The position numbers and the translations under genes were made by a program. The notes beneath the pieces are model-generated. The model had not been told where the DNA came from, searched no databases, and saw only the letters and a program-made list of their open reading frames with translations. This document shows positions 48,001 through 59,832 of a stretch of 64,000 nucleotides of DNA, in pieces (position 1 is the stretch's first letter; each line of letters starts with the position of its first letter). The DNA comes from Geosiphon pyriformis (taxonomy: Eukaryota > Glomeromycota > Glomeromycetes > Archaeosporales > Geosiphonaceae), in NCBI GenBank assembly GCA_016748015.1, contig JAAOMT010000211.1, positions 240,248-304,247 on the forward strand, in the 5' to 3' direction.

Positions 48001-51000
48001 AAATTATAATTTTTTAAAAATAAAATAATTAATGTGAATTTAAGAGCTTTAAATATATCAATTTTTTGATATACCAAACAAAGATCCAAATATAAATTCA
48101 TTTTATCTGTCACGACAAAATTGTATTAGGATGTTTTGGCTCTTTTAACTACCAGAATATTAATGAGTGTTTATATAGTATTTAGTTAATATCTCTGCAA
48201 AGTTCTATTATAGTTACAACCAGTCTTTTTCTTAAATTCCAATAATATGATTAATGATACAACTGAAAATTTTTAAAAACTTCTTTTTTAAAAGCTTTTA
48301 CTTTTGCAAATGAATTAAACATTTATTTAAAATTAAAAAATTTAATCTTATATATTAGGAAATTTTTAATTATTTATGCTAATTTTGTGTATTACTAAAA
48401 AAATAAAAAAAATAAATGTAAATTAATTATCTTTGTTTTAAATTTTCAATACATTTGAAAATTTAAAAACTAATTATTTTGGTAATATATAAAAATCCCG
48501 TTTTTTTTTAATGAATATTATGTCAACTATAATATTAAGTAAAATTAATTTAATAAAAACAACTACAAAATTTATAACCATAAATTTTATAAAAACATAA
48601 ATTTAATTTTTAAACTTTAAAATCAATAATTATTCCATTTATAACTACAAAAAATTCAAATACTTTATCGTTATTCTAAAATATTTACATAAAATGAATG
48701 AATAATTAATTTTTTAAACCAAAATTTTCCAAAAATTAAATATATATCTTTTTTTTAATTCTTAAACTTTTTAGTTTTAATTTTAATTGGATTGTATATT
48801 ATTATTTTCTGTTATTTAAAAAATAATTAATATATTTATTTATTTAATAAATAAGATTCAATTGCTATTTAGTATAATACAATAACTATGTATTTCAAAC
48901 TAAATGCAATTTATACACTTTTTATATATATAATCCAGCCACTTGGACCAATTAAAGCTATACTACATATCTATTTTAATAGTAATAAAACTATTTAAAC
49001 CTAAATAAAACAACCAATGTTTACATATTTTAAAACTTATTCTATAAGCTTTAATTATGCTTAATAATTAAATTGTATTATTAAACAAAATAATTAACAA
49101 ATCATTAATAAAAAAAACACTAAATTATTATTATATATTAGACTAAACTTATTTATATAGCTTTAAATTTAAATTTACAGAACCAAATATTATCATAATA
49201 TCTAATTATCAAATTATATACAAAATTAATTAACTTAAAAATAATGTTTTTAATAATATTAAAAATCAAAAAAGTTTTATGAAACTATTCTTTAAAAATC
49301 ATATTTTTATATAAAATTATATAAAAACTAAAATTTATTTTATATAAAAACAATATTTATAATATAAAAAACAATAAAATACATATATTAATTAAGAATC
49401 TTTAATAAATAATACTTATAATCAATAATTTTTTATAAATTTACAAATTTATTTTGAATATAAATATATAGTTTGAGAATTTTATTTATTATAATAAAAA
49501 TACAGAATATTAAAATATAATTTATTATATAAATACTTTTTAATTATAGTTTTTATATATATATATGTAGTTTAATTAAAAATTCACTTAAATATTCAGA
49601 AATTATGTCTATAAAAATAAACATATAAATAAACTTATAAGTATAACCAATTTTTTATTTTTTTTCTTATTTTAATTTATAAGTAATATATTAAAACTAA
49701 AAATATAACAATATTTAACAATATAAAATATTTTATTTATGATATATATTATTTAGTTTGTTGTATATATTGAAAAATTAGTCTTAATGTTAATATTATT
49801 AATAAAAACATAATCAAAAATATAAATTAAGTAATTTTTAAATTATTTTATTTATAATATTTATCATGTGTTTTTTTTTTTTAATTAACAGCTATTATAA
49901 AAACCAAACAATAATAAAATTTTTTTAAAAATACAAATATTTAAAACAGCTTAATTATCTGAATTTATTAAAATTTTACTAAAAAATAAAATGTATTTTA
50001 ATATTAAAATAATAATTTATAATTTAATTAATATAATTAAAACCAAATTTTTTATTTTTATTTTAATATTCAAATATAAATTTACAAAAAATACTGAAAT
50101 ATTATTTGTTATCTTAAAAATACCAAATTTTTTAAAGAATTAATAATAAATATATTAATAATATCTAATTTTGTTTTTTTAAACATTTATAAATCATATA
50201 AAAATTATTAAAATCATAAATATTAATTAATTTTTAATAAGTTAATTAATATTTAGAGTATTTTTTTATATTTTAGATTGTTTATACTATTAAATTTATA
50301 ATAGAATAACTAATTTTATGTTAATTATTTATATAGTTATTTTACAGTAAAAGTTAACTTTTTTACAGAAAATTTTAATTATATGTTTTTTAATAATATA
50401 TAGTTATTTTGTTATAAAAATCAATTTTTTTATAATAAATTTTATTTATAAGCTATTTGATAATATATATAAAAAAAAAAGAAAATTAAAAAAAATATAA
50501 AAAGAAATATTTTTTGTTTAAACTTAAAATTAACTAATTAATTATTGAAATTAATTATTAATATATTATAAAATATTAATTAAAATTTGTAAGATTTAAA
50601 ACAATAATAATTATAAAAAAAGTTTGGTTTTTAAAGTAAATTTTATTTTATTAATTTATAATAGCTAATTAATTATTAAAAAAATAATTTTAAATTAAAA
50701 TATTTTTTTAAAAAAAAAGCTTTTCTTTTAAATAATTTATTATAATATTATTCTATAATTTAATACTTTTTATTTTAGTAAATTATAAGTTGTTTTTATA
50801 GATTAATAATTATTTTAATAAATTATTAAATATTTTATCGAATTTTTAAATATTTTATCGAATTTTTAAATGTTATATAATTTAAAATATTGTATAATCT
50901 GATTATTATACTTATTTATACTTGTATATTATATAAATTAAGTTATTAAATTAGATAATAATATTTGATAATTTGATAAAAAATTAATAAATAATAATTG

Positions 51001-53292
51001 AATTAATAATATATACTAATTAATAATAGAAATTATTCTTATAATTTTATGTTAATTAATAATTCAAATTTCTATTGATAATAATAGAAATTTTTTAATA
51101 ATTATAGTTTAATTTAATTAGTTTTTTTTGTTTTTTAAGATTACTGTTTATTAAAATTTTTATTTTAATAATCAATATTATAGCTTTATTTATATTTTTT
51201 TTAAAGATAAATATTAATAAAATAATCTTTTCAAATTTTGAAAAAATAGTAATTTTTTCAAATTTATTTATTGTTAAAAACAAATTTTTAATAATCAGTA
51301 TTTTTACCATAATGGTTTTTTTTTCAAATAATAAAAGATTAATATTTAATAAATAAAATTTTTTAATAAAAGTTTTTATTTAAGTTTTAATTATCTTGGA
51401 ATTAATCTTTTTTTTCAAAGCTATTTAACAGTCAAAAAAAAGTTATTTTCTTGTTTTTTATTTCAAAATCAATTATATTTATTAAAAAAGCTGTTCTTAT
51501 GCTAATATTATATTTTATTGTATTTAAAATATTAATTTAAGAATTAAAAAGCATTTTATTTTTATTGTTTATTTTATAACTATTATTAACTATTAAAAAA
51601 CTTTTTGTTTTTTTATATAAATCTATTTTTATGTTTTAAAATTATTTAGTATTATTTAAAAGAAAAAAAGAAGTTTTTAAAATATTTAATAGTTAAATTA
51701 CATCTTAAACAAAAAATAATAATGTTTATATATATAATTATTTTTTTTAATATTAAATATTTTTTAAAATTTTTAACAGATATTTTTTTTGATTATTTAT
51801 AATATATTTTAACCACAGATTATTATTATTATTGTACAGATCAATTTTTATATATTAAACATGGATTAAATAATTTATATTAATTAAAAAATTATTACTT
51901 TAAAAAAAAATTCATTATTATATTATATTTTAACTTTTAAATAATTTAATTTTTAATATAATATAATGTATTTTTTTAATTTAATTTAATTTTAATTTTT
52001 CGAATTTAATTAATTGTTAATTTCAAAATACAATATTATTTTCTTATTATAAAAAAATTAATTTAACAAATAAAAACAATCTTAGAATTTATATATATAT
52101 AAATACAAATATTAATTAATTTAAATACTTTATTAAATTTCAGTTAAGTATTTATTCAAAAATTGTTTATATATAACTAAACATAATATAATTTTTACTT
52201 TAACTTAAGAATTTAAATATTACAATAAATTTAAATGTTTTAATTAATTAAATATTATATGTCTTACAAATTATATAATAGTAATATCGGGTGGTTTCTA
52301 CTATGTAATAATCCCTGTAGATAGTAGTTGAATCACACTTTGTTAGCGCATTCAAAAAAACAAGCTTTTTTAAAAATTTATAATATTCAGTGATTATATT
52401 TATATTTTACTTTTAGTTTTGTAAATTATTGATTAATTATTAAAATCAATTTTATAATATTAATAAAAAACCGTCCCTATTAAAAATTAAAGAAATTTCA
52501 TTTTTAATATTTCTAAACAGGTTATTGAAGATTTAGTAATATTTTTAATTAATCAAGAAATCGAAATTCCCCTTATCAATTTGGTATAATTCATATTATA
52601 TATTTTAATGCATGTGACGGAGCGCATTAAGTTAAAAATATCTTGATAAATTAAGATTCCCTCGCTTTTTATAAGGTTAAAATTTATCGAGGTAAAATTC
52701 ATTATTTGTCCAAACATAAAAATTTCCGCCTTGACAGGTCAATATGTTTAATGCTAAAACTATTTAAATAAAAATTCCTCTTAATAGTTAGCGTTTCCAC
52801 ATAAATTTCTCCTTTCTTTAACTCCACTCTCCTCCAATTATTTTTGTATCCATTTAAATTTTTAAAGAAATTTTCAGACGGATTATGTTGAAGAACAATG
52901 TTCTATTTAATAGATTACATCAAAGGAAAATGAATTATTTTGGCCTTAAGTGATTTTTGGTCACTTGAATTACTAATTAGATAATTATTAAAAATATATA
53001 TAACTTATATTCCAATGGAATAAAGCTTTCAAAATGTGTTTATAATAACATTGATGAGGAAACGCTTTACAGTTAATAACCTTCAAAAACAAACATAGGC
53101 ACGTTTTAAATCTACTTAACTAATATATATATATATATATATAATTTTTTTTATAACTAACAATATTATTATAAATAACTAAATTATTTAACGTCATTAT
53201 TGAAATAGATTTATTTTGGTAAAGTCTGTCTTAATTTGAATAACTAATAAGACAATCCAGAGCTGAAAAAAAGCGTTTAAGTTAAAAAAAAG
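45061..53292. other. AT desert with one small GC-richer island
   Basis: About 8 kb of nearly pure A/T with simple repeats ((AAT)n near 46255, TA runs near 53125). Around 46.6-47.0 and 47.55-47.94 kb composition rises slightly; an open frame at 47716-47928 (70 codons) has no recognisable domain. 52.3-53.1 kb is again GC-richer without a gene I can identify. Long A/T blocks like this may be old transposons eroded beyond recognition, or centromere-like DNA; I have no evidence for either. Confidence 0.6.
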
Positions 53293-54411
53293 TTATTTAG
53301 ATATTGAATAATAATCAATAAAAAGCTTACCATTTGTAGAGAATGTAGGTTTCGAGATTATTTTACTTGTATATCTTGTCGTATCATGGATAACATCTTG
53401 TGTCTCCTGGGAATTAAGTCTTTTTTCACGGATAAGTTCGTTTAAGTTGTAATTGTCGCGAGCAGCAATAACTCTTTGTTGAAATTTTTCTGCAGTGTCA
53501 CGGTAATATGGATTTTGATCCCAATTTTTTTCAATCATTTCCTGAATACATTGAGGTGTGCACTTTTCGATTTTAGGACGCTCTCTCTGAATTATATCTA
53601 ATTGAATATACATACGATTTTTAACATCATTCCATGGTCTTTCTGCTGAAATCATTTCCCAGGAAATGATAGCACAACTATAAATATCGCTGCATTTGGT
53701 ATGAGGTGACAGGTTACAAACTTCGGGCGCTGAGTATTCAACAACACCAAAGATGTCTTTAGACTGTGGAGAGTAATTGGCAGGACGACAGAATCCTAGA
53801 TCAGCAATGACCACTTTTAAAGGATTTGATTTCAAAACAAGGATATTCCCAGGATGCAAGTCTTCATGCACGAATTTTGAGTCATGTATAAACCTTAGGC
53901 CACCAGCGATTTGAAAAAGAATACGAAGAAAATGTCCCAAGTAAGAGTGTCTTCCTTCAGCTTGAGAAAGGCTCTAAGGTCTCCATGTTCTGCAAATGGT
54001 AAAACCATAACAAATTCATTGGTTGTAATGTCTTTTGTGATTCCATAGCATTCAAGAATATATTTACAAGAGGCACAGGTAAGATGAGCAACAAACTATT
54101 TCAATGCGTTTTCTAGTGTTAGAAAAAGAAAAGAAATGGGAATAATAAAAATCTGAAAATTTTGTTAAACGAATTACCTCAATAGAATTGACATATTCTA
54201 TGTTTTGGCTATTTTTAAGATATTTCAAAGCAACTCTCGTAATCCCACTTCGTTCATACTTTTGATTTTTCTTGTACCAAAAAAGAATTTTTCCTCTCTT
54301 CCATCTACCTTCTTTAACAATACCAAATCCTCCCTCTTCTACCTTATTCAAATGTAGGATCTCGTCGGGAGAAATCCATTCCAGACAGCCTCTGCAGTTT
54401 TGAGAGTTACG
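53293..54411 (-). pseudogene. Kinase module of the fusion gene
   Basis: The N-lobe (54351-54180) is followed by an intron with donor gtaatt at about 54179; the next exon reads CYGITKDITTNEFVMVLPFA, then HGDLRAFLKLKEDTLTW. At the TGGG near 53936 the frame must shift by one to reach GHFLRILFQIAGGLRFIHDS (TLTW-GHFL expected from GGGG). After that it is open to 53293. The mid-lobe hinge, catalytic loop, DLG and APE are all seen. The C-tail (HDTTRYTSKIISKP) is typical of the AM-fungal kinases. Confidence 0.8.
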
Positions 54412-55155
54412 CTATGTATACAATATATACTGATTAATATTATTATTTCCACTCTGCCATGTTTCCCTAGCCTTTAAAAATCGTGATGATTCACAAGAAT
54501 TACACCAAAGTGGATCTTTTAATGCACTATAGCATTCCGGACATTTCGGCAAGGCGGCGTTAAAAGTAATTTTATCACTTTTGTTATTATCACAAAATGG
54601 ACATATAGCAGATTCATTAATGATTATACCCAAGTTGCCACATTTAAGACACTTGAATTCATCTGAAAGCTGGTCAAAGAAAGCTTCAAAATCTAGAAAT
54701 TCTCCTTTCAAATTATCGGAGTATTTAAAGCCTCGATTTTGATTCTTTGAAGTAAGGTCATGAACATCCAAATCAGGAAAATCATACCAGTTATTTACTT
54801 CTGCTACTTTTAAATAGAGTCCAACTGCTTTTGCTAGGTTTATTGTGGTTCCACATCCATTTTGATAGCACCATCCAAGGTTATATTGTGCATTTTAATT
54901 TCCCGCCACTGCTGTTTTTTAATAAATTCAAATGTTCCTTTTCGATTTTTCTTTGTTCCCCATCTATTTCGATAATGCATTCCGATACTGGTTTGTGGAC
55001 TCAGATTTCCCACTTTTTCCAGATCTTTTGTTATTTCTTGTCTATTTCAATAATATGTTCTAAGGTTAACCTGTGCAATCAAACTTCCCGCCTTTGCTGC
55101 TTTTAAATAAAATTCAAATGCTTTTTCTTCATTTATCGTTGTTCCCAATCCATTT

Positions 55156-56040
55156 TCATAACAAAATGCAAGATTGTATTTGTGCATATAAATCTCCCGC
55201 CTCTGCTGCTTTTGAATAAAATTCAAATGCTTTTTCTTCATTTTTCGTTGTTCCCCATCCATTACTATAACAAACTGCAAGATTGAATTGTGCATTTGAA
55301 TCTCCCGCCTCTGCTGCTTTTAAATAAAATTCAAATGCTTTTTCTTCATTTTTTTTTATTCCCCTTCCATATAAATAACCACCTCCAAGATTGCATTGTG
55401 CGTTTGTATTACCCGCCTCTGCTGCTTTTGAATAGCGTTCAAATGCTTTTTCCATATTTTTCGTTGTTCCCAATCCATTAGCATAGCAAAGTGCAAGACC
55501 GTATTGCGCATTTATATTACCTGCCTCTGCTGCTTTTGAATAAAGTTCAAATGCTTTTTCGTCATTTTTCGTTATTCCCCATCCATTATCATAACAAAGT
55601 GCAAGATTTGATTGTGCATTTATAACCCGCTCTGTTGCTTTTGAATAGAGTTCAAATGCTTTTCCTCGATCTTGTGAAGTACCAATTCCATAATTATAAC
55701 AATAACCTAAGAAAAATTGTCCAAAGGAATCTTCTGCATTCGCTGCTTTCTGAAATTCTAAAAAAGCTCTTCTTAAATTAGGAATTGTTCCAATCCCATG
55801 TTCTAAAGAAAAGCCGAGCAAAATATAATCTATCGGACGCTTTGAACTTCTATTATTCAAGCAGTTGAATAAATCTTCAGGTTTTTTCTCATTGCGGTTA
55901 AGATAATTTTTCACCAAGTCAGCAACTTTTGAATATTCACTGGCTGGAAAAATGGCCAAATTTTCTTTAATGACAATCAATGCTCCTTCAAGCCATTCGA
56001 CGGTTGAAGTTGCGTTTTCAATTGATAAAGTAGAAGACAT
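55156..56040 (-). pseudogene. Sel1-repeat segment of the fusion gene
   Basis: Open from MSSTLSIENA at 56040 to a stop at 55156, about 294 codons. It holds seven clear Sel1 repeats of 36 residues, each with the YxxGxGTxKNxEKAFE..SKAAEAGxxxAQ pattern. Near 55180 the expected AQYNLAFCYENG is reached only in the next frame, after one extra A in a run. The open part could still give a secreted-less cytosolic solenoid protein if transcribed. Confidence 0.85.
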
Positions 56041-57540
56041 GATTTTCAAGCAACACAAATAAATTAACAAGCTTCCAATATTTTGGATGTATAAAGAAGG
56101 ATTCTAAAAAGCTCGTCTTGTTAATAAGTAAGGATTTTAACCTCGCTGGTTTCAATAGCTCATTGATAAATTTCCTAAATGCATAAATTTTATCTTGGAT
56201 TTCAGCGAGTCGATAAAACCGATTTAATTAAAATAGTTATTTCGAAACTATTTCATGAATTTTGTTTAAAAAAATGCTAAACCTCGAAAACTTTAAAATT
56301 TTCAAAATAGTTATCTGTGTTTTTCGGCAAAAATTTTTTTTTATTTATGTTATTATTATTCTAATTTTTAGTTAATCTATTTTTATTTCTTAATTATATA
56401 CAATTAAAATATTTTTAATTTAAATTATTGTGATATTCTTAAATTAAATAATCATAAAAAAAAAATTCTCTCAGAAAAACTGACTTCCCTACTAATAATT
56501 TAGAAATTTCTTTGTCTAACTTGCAAAGATTATTATCCATTATCAAAAGAATTTTTTCCAAGACGCAGATTCAAAGGTAACCAGGGAAATCTGTTCCGGA
56601 TTCTGAAGACAAAACGGTAGCCCCATTGTTTCCTCAATGTGTCAACTTACAAACTAATCCTTTTAGCGTAAAATCTTTGATACAATGTCAGAAATCTGGA
56701 AACCAGATCATTAACATGTGGGTAATGATAATACAATAAATAGTTCATTATACTCTACGTTGTTCGACCAGTTTGTATAAACGCGATGGGGATAATCTAA
56801 TTATTAAGATCTCATTGCATCATGAAAAAATCAGCTTGGATGTAATACAGCTAGTAATTTATGATAAAAAGTTTAATTATAATCCCGTAATTAGTAAGAT
56901 TCCTTTTCGAAGAAAATTACTCTTTTCCATGATTCGATTTCAAAGAGAATCTTTTCGAGAGAAAATTTTTTAGAGACGCGTTTAAGGAATAAATTCAAAG
57001 GCTCAATGAAAAACTAATCCTTTCGCGGAGATATAATTCTGGATTTTGTAAGTCAAATCTGTCTTGTTGCACGTTAGAAAACAAAGGGAACTTTTAAAAA
57101 AAGGATGAATTTTGATTTTATTGATAACTCTGATTGATTGATCTAAAATATCAAAGAGATTAGAAGAGATCCAGAAACAAATATATATATTTGTTTCTTT
57201 TGATTAAATGGCTTTATGGTATCCTTTTAATGTCATGAATCTTTCGGTGGGTAATTGATTTAAATCGAGAGATCCCAAGGGTCATCTTTACCACCTTCTA
57301 GTTTATATATATCTCTCTCCCTATTTAATCTCTTAATGCGATATCCAGTAATTATTTTCATAATAATACCAAAAAAAAATCAATGAAAAATGATTACTTC
57401 TACCATTCCCCTTCCATTTAAACACCTCGGCTTCATCGCTCTTTTAACGATACTTTTTTCTCTCACCAATCACTTTCCCCAGATACCCTTTAGCGTTAAA
57501 TTTCAAGATGAGACCCAGCTGCTGCCAGTATTAATGGCAC
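56041..57540. other. Intergenic, upstream of the fusion gene
   Basis: AT-rich with moderately complex stretches. A short open frame (56773-56973) shows no domain. Probable 5' flank of the Sel1-kinase gene. Confidence 0.5.
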
Positions 57541-57544
57541 TTTT

Positions 57545-57960
57545 TTTTTAAACGTCGCCTGAACAAAGATAATCGTATTGGTAATGGTGGAATTACGTTG
57601 AACAATCAACGGGCAACGTCTTCAGAACTTCATCAACAGACAAAAGTTGAAAGTGAAGATTGGTGGGAAGTTCAACGATATTATGAATATCAAACCACGG
57701 ATTCTCTTTGATTTCTTCTTCGTACAAGTAGAAGAAGCCCAGGTGATTCATAAGCAACATGCACAGATGGATGATATTCAACGAGCCGAAAATTCTCAAG
57801 TACAGCAAGCGTTACAAGAATTCCTAAATACTCGGTTAGGATTCCAGAAAGGAGCGATAAATGCTAGCTGTTGAAGAGGTCCAACAACACCAACGCGAAG
57901 ATTTAATGGAGGTTAAACAATGGCAAAAAATTCACGTTGTTTAGGTAAACTTTTACGGAC
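57545..57960 (+). pseudogene. Unidentified coding-like relic
   Basis: GC-richer and protein-like: LNKDNRIGNGGITLNNQRAT and KVESEDWWEVQRYYEYQTTD in one frame, ending TGA at about 57710. In another frame comes a charged helix VEEAQVIHKQHAQMDDIQRA (open frame 57647-57874). Gln/Glu-rich with no known domain. Upstream, a U12-like donor gtatcctttt at 57217 could belong to the same locus, but no exon was found before it. Confidence 0.35.
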
Positions 57961-58859
57961 TGTTAAAGAATGAATACGAGGAAGAAAGATTGGTCCAGTA
58001 TGAGTATTCTTTATCGATTGACGCATTCAATGAGAATCAAAACGCGAATAATTTGGTGCTTGGTTATCAAAAACGGTCAAAAATTAGGTAGCCTTGGTTT
58101 GAAACCTTGAGACAGGGGGATTATATATGTCCCAGGGTAGAATATGTATTTTTTAAAGTGTAATTTTTAGATCTTTTCTTACCCATAATTCACTTAATGT
58201 TTCTTTTTGAATTTCAATAATTGAAAAAATAAATTCAAAACTTGAGTTTCACAGTAAAACAATTTTTTTCTCCTTTCTAGCACTTAACTCGAGCATTTAA
58301 AAATCTTGAAAAAAGGAGACCGGTTTAATTGGAAATTCCAAGTGACATTCTAAATAATTAATTGAAAATAGTATTATTGTTATCGATAACTGAGTAGTTA
58401 ATTATTAAAGAAACCACGGATGTTGAATTGTAGACGGTGATTAGCCGCATTTTGTAAATTTAGATTATTGCATTTGGTTGCTAAACTTTATAAAAAAAAT
58501 TTGATAATAGACAATAATTTTGTTTTAATTAATATTCATAATATAATAATTCCTAAATCTAAGAATTCTGTTTGTAAGATGAATTTTATATATGATTAAT
58601 GAATTTTTATTTTTACAGTAAGTTTGTAATTTATTTTTAATAAATTTAGTAAAATATCTAAAATTATTGATATGTTATTATTGTTTTAATACATAATATA
58701 ATCTTAATTAGCTCAAATTATTATAGTTAAAATATAAGTTATATTTATTTTAAAATATTTTATTTGTTGGATTATAATAATAATTTTAATTATACTTGTT
58801 AAATAAAAATAAAAATATAGTTTTAATTTAATTATAAACAATGATGTTTTTTTAATTTA

Positions 58860-58883
58860 AATAATAATAATAATAATAATAAT
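58860..58883. repeat. (AAT)n microsatellite adjoining a LINE-type tail
   Basis: About eight AAT units directly before the GC-rich tail at 58886. In the orientation in which that tail starts gttttaatgagtg (minus), the array would be its 3' simple-repeat tail. Confidence 0.9.
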
Positions 58884-58885
58884 AT

Positions 58886-58981
58886 TAGCCACATGTAGTA
58901 AGTGCGTAAGCCGCGTTTAGTTTGAGCCACTTAGTCTTGGTTCTATGTACTAGATAGCGGTTGGGCTTCACTCATTAAAAC
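58886..58981 (+). repeat. LINE/SINE-type tail, second copy
   Basis: A GC-rich island of about 95 bp in AT desert. It aligns with the minus strand of 29868-29760: shared blocks are tag(t/c)cacatgtag, t(g/a)ag(t/c)cgcg, tatgt-tag-tag and ttgggct, in the same order and spacing, and both finish near aaaac. It is either a solo LINE 3' end or a short element borrowing the same tail. Confidence 0.7.
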
Positions 58982-59832
58982 AAAAATAATAATATATTTA
59001 TTAAAATAAACATAAATTAATATTTAATTTAATTTGTTTAATATAATTATTTTTAATTAATTATTATTATTATAAAAACCAAAAAAGTTATTTTTTAATA
59101 TATATATTTTTATTTAAAATTAATAAAAAATATTATTTATTTTAAAAATTTATTTTGATATTATAAAAATTAAAAACTACTTTTTTTTAATATTATTATA
59201 CTTATTATTTAATTTTTAATTTTTAATTAAAAGATTATTATTAATTATTAAAACTAGTATATTAAAAATAAAAATAATATTTAATATTAAAATTTAAATT
59301 ATTTTGTTTTTGTTTATAAAACTGTTTTTTGGTTTTTATTAAAGTATTTAATTAAAAATATTGTTTTAAACTAATTAATTAGATTTATTTTATGTATTTA
59401 AAATTGCTAAAATTAACTTATTATGTTATTATCAATTATTAATAAACTTAATATAAAATAAAAATTAAATTTTAAAGTTTGGTTTAATAGTAATTAATTA
59501 ACAAAAAAACTGTTACAGTTTTAAATTATATTTATAAAAAATAATTTTATTATAATTAATATTAATTACAAATATTAATTTAATTGTAATCATTTTTATT
59601 TTCAAAATGATCACAATTTAAATTTAATAATAAATTTTAAAAATCATGTATTTTAAATTTATATTATTTTACATGTTAAAAAAACCAAAACCAATTATTG
59701 TGAAAAAACAAAAAATAACAAACTTAAGGAATAACAAAAACTATTTATTATACTATTCTTAATAAAAATCAAGTCTATTTTTGATAAAATAGTATATTCC
59801 TACATTATTATTACCAACAGTATAAATCTCTT
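58982..59832. other. AT-rich spacer
   Basis: No gene seen. The last 100 bp are the 3' flank of the carrier gene. Confidence 0.6.

Larger units (their letters stand above)
53293..56040 (-). pseudogene. Sel1-repeat / zinc-ribbon / protein kinase fusion gene, broken
   Basis: Continuous minus-strand homology links three modules. (1) From MSSTLSIENATSTVEWLEGA at 56040, a helical N-terminus and at least eight Sel1 repeats (ENGLGTTxNEEKAFEFYxKAAEAG type) to about 54830. (2) A double zinc ribbon, 54780-54415: CLKCGN..CPFC and CPECYSALKDPLWCNSC. (3) A kinase from 54410: LEWISPDEILHLNKVEEGGF with the Gly loop, VALKYL lysine, FVHEDLHPGNILV, ADLGFC, VEYSAPEV, SDIYSCAIISWEM. The ribbon-kinase arrangement is typical of the expanded kinases of AM fungi. 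Breaks: an extra A near 55180, small losses at 55090-54880, TAG at 54412 in otherwise open frame, a missing G near 53937. Catalytic HED and DLG replace HRD and DFG, but Asp and Asn are kept. Confidence 0.8.

Noticed and set aside
45061-53292. Centromere or heterochromatin core
   Set aside because: The A/T desert could be one, but no satellite repeat or other specific sign was seen, so no claim is made.
55290-55481. Plus-strand Leu/Phe/His-rich repeats opposite the Sel1 gene
   Set aside because: They are the reverse complement of Sel1 repeats.
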